Source: Panorpa germanica (Eukaryota; Arthropoda; Insecta; Mecoptera; Panorpidae). Taken from it: a DNA stretch of 64,000 bases. The translations under genes were made by a program, and so were the position numbers. Below the pieces are notes generated by a model that did not search any database, was not told the DNA's origin, and saw nothing but the letters and a program-made list of their open reading frames with translations. The stretch lies in contig OY783204.1 of assembly GCA_963678705.1 (NCBI GenBank), positions 12,534,759 to 12,598,758 on the forward strand, in the 5' to 3' direction. Every line of letters starts with the position of its first letter. Position 1 is the first letter of the stretch. This document shows positions 63,209-64,000 of the stretch, piece by piece.

Positions 63209-63906
63209 TCGGCTCCTGCTACTTTAGGTGAAAAAAGTGATTAAAAGTGAGAAATTAATTATGGAAAAAAATTAAATAAATTAAATGAATACTTTTTCAA
63301 ACGAAAAGTATTTAAGTTTGTTTTAAATTTGTGTTAATTTACCCTAAACAAAGTGTTTTTACAAAAGTTTGACAGTTGGAAAGCAGTGTTAAAAACGAAT
63401 TTTTCATAACGCGTACACGCGGTCTTATAAACATAACCTCAAATTTGTAACTTTAATATTTGATATAAGACATTAATAAGTGCGATAGACAAAAAAAAGT
63501 GATAATAATTAGGTTAGTGTTAGTGCTAAAACATCAAGTGGTTTAAAATTCAAGAAATCTGTAGAGATATATAAGGAAGACCTCATATAAACACTACAAA
63601 TATACGGAAGACAAAAGGTTGCCGCCCTTTATCAAGTAAGTCGAATAACATTAACTATAAATAATATTAAAACACAAGAATTAGTTTATATAAATGCGTG
63701 TTTTAAATGATAATGAGAGTGTATTAATTGTTATAAGTGATTAAGTGAACAATATATGCGGTTTTCTTAGAAATAGTGATTGATCGTTCATGAACATTCA
63801 ATGGTAACAAACAAATGCTAAGTAAGTAGGCATAAGTACAAGTATGTATATGAGATATTTATAAAAATTCAGTGTGCCTTTGTTGATGTCCGGTGGCCAA
63901 GTGACC

Positions 63907-64000
63907 TTCAAAGAATTAGACCGGCAAAAACCTATAGGTACGTCTACTGCGCTATGGAGAACTATTTTCATTGTCGAATATTATTTTACAAACAGAGTAC
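63907..64000 (+). pseudogene. R1-clade LINE RT fragment, cut by window edge (m24)
   Basis: Only the beginning is present. AACAGAGTAC at the very end matches m20 and m22, which extends the dimer pattern. Confidence 0.7.

Larger units (their letters stand above)
34413..64000 (+). repeat. LINE-derived satellite array, block 3 (rest of m5 to m24)
   Basis: Uninterrupted head-to-tail monomers: m5 to 35846, then m6 35847, m7 37433, m8 39019, m9 40605, m10 42191, m11 43777, m12 45363, m13 46949, m14 48535, m15 50121 (truncated), m16 50881, m17 52467, m18 54052, m19 55637, m20 57223, m21 58808, m22 60395, m23 61980 and m24 63568 (partial). Lengths are 1585-1588 bp except m15. Neighbours differ by scattered substitutions, and monomers two or four positions apart often share variants. 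The array runs past the right edge. Confidence 0.95.
57223..64000 (+). repeat. Two-monomer higher-order repeat (period about 3172 bp)
   Basis: m20, m22 and m24 share GCCGCCCTTTATCAAG, AAATGATAATGAG, AATGCTAAGTAAG and ACAAACAGAGTACC. m21 and m23 instead share GCCCACTTATCAAG, GAATTATTTTCATTG and CTACAAACCTACG. The strict alternation shows that a dimer, not a monomer, was the recent amplification unit here. Confidence 0.85.

Noticed and set aside
1-64000. CRISPR array or bacterial mobile island
   Set aside because: Repeats are about 1.6 kb and head-to-tail without spacers, and the protein families are eukaryotic (R1 LINE, Polinton).

Overview
The window is eukaryotic repetitive DNA, most likely from an insect or other arthropod. 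It is AT-rich and has no operon-like coding. It holds spliceosomal-looking introns, pieces of an R1-clade non-LTR retrotransposon (LINE) and two copies of a Polinton/Maverick-type DNA transposon. No rRNA, tRNA, CRISPR array or intact host gene was found. The host assignment is inference from element types only.

Layout. The background is a head-to-tail satellite with a 1586-bp monomer (24 monomers or parts, numbered m1-m24 here), which runs off both ends of the window. Every full monomer contains a broken fragment of the 3' half of an R1-like LINE ORF2, from the reverse transcriptase (RT) palm to the C-terminal region, flanked by AT-rich non-coding DNA. Satellite blocks lie at 1-3307, 17285-20439 and 34413-64000. 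Within the last block the monomers form higher-order repeats: a four-monomer (6344-bp) pattern at 35847-48534 and a two-monomer (about 3172-bp) pattern from 57223 to the end.

The array is interrupted twice, at 3308-17284 and 20440-34412, by a ~13.97-kb element. It has AG...CT termini, ~3.06-kb terminal inverted repeats (TIRs) and a perfect 6-bp target-site duplication (AATGAG), the Polinton hallmarks. Each TIR carries the same small two-exon gene of unknown function. The interior carries tandem ~3.2-kb units. Each unit has a C-terminal piece of one protein-primed family B DNA polymerase (POLB), the C-terminal chromodomain piece of a Polinton integrase (INT), and a longer decayed piece of a second POLB. 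No packaging ATPase, protease or capsid gene is visible, so the element looks non-autonomous.

The two Polinton copies are not independent insertions. They share the same target site and the same flanking monomer variants, and they repeat with a period of ~17.13 kb. One Polinton plus two satellite monomers was therefore probably duplicated by unequal exchange within the satellite. The only genes that could still be coding are the TIR genes at 5156-5823 (+) and 31891-32558 (-). All RT, POLB and INT pieces carry lesions, several of them shared by every copy and so older than the amplification.
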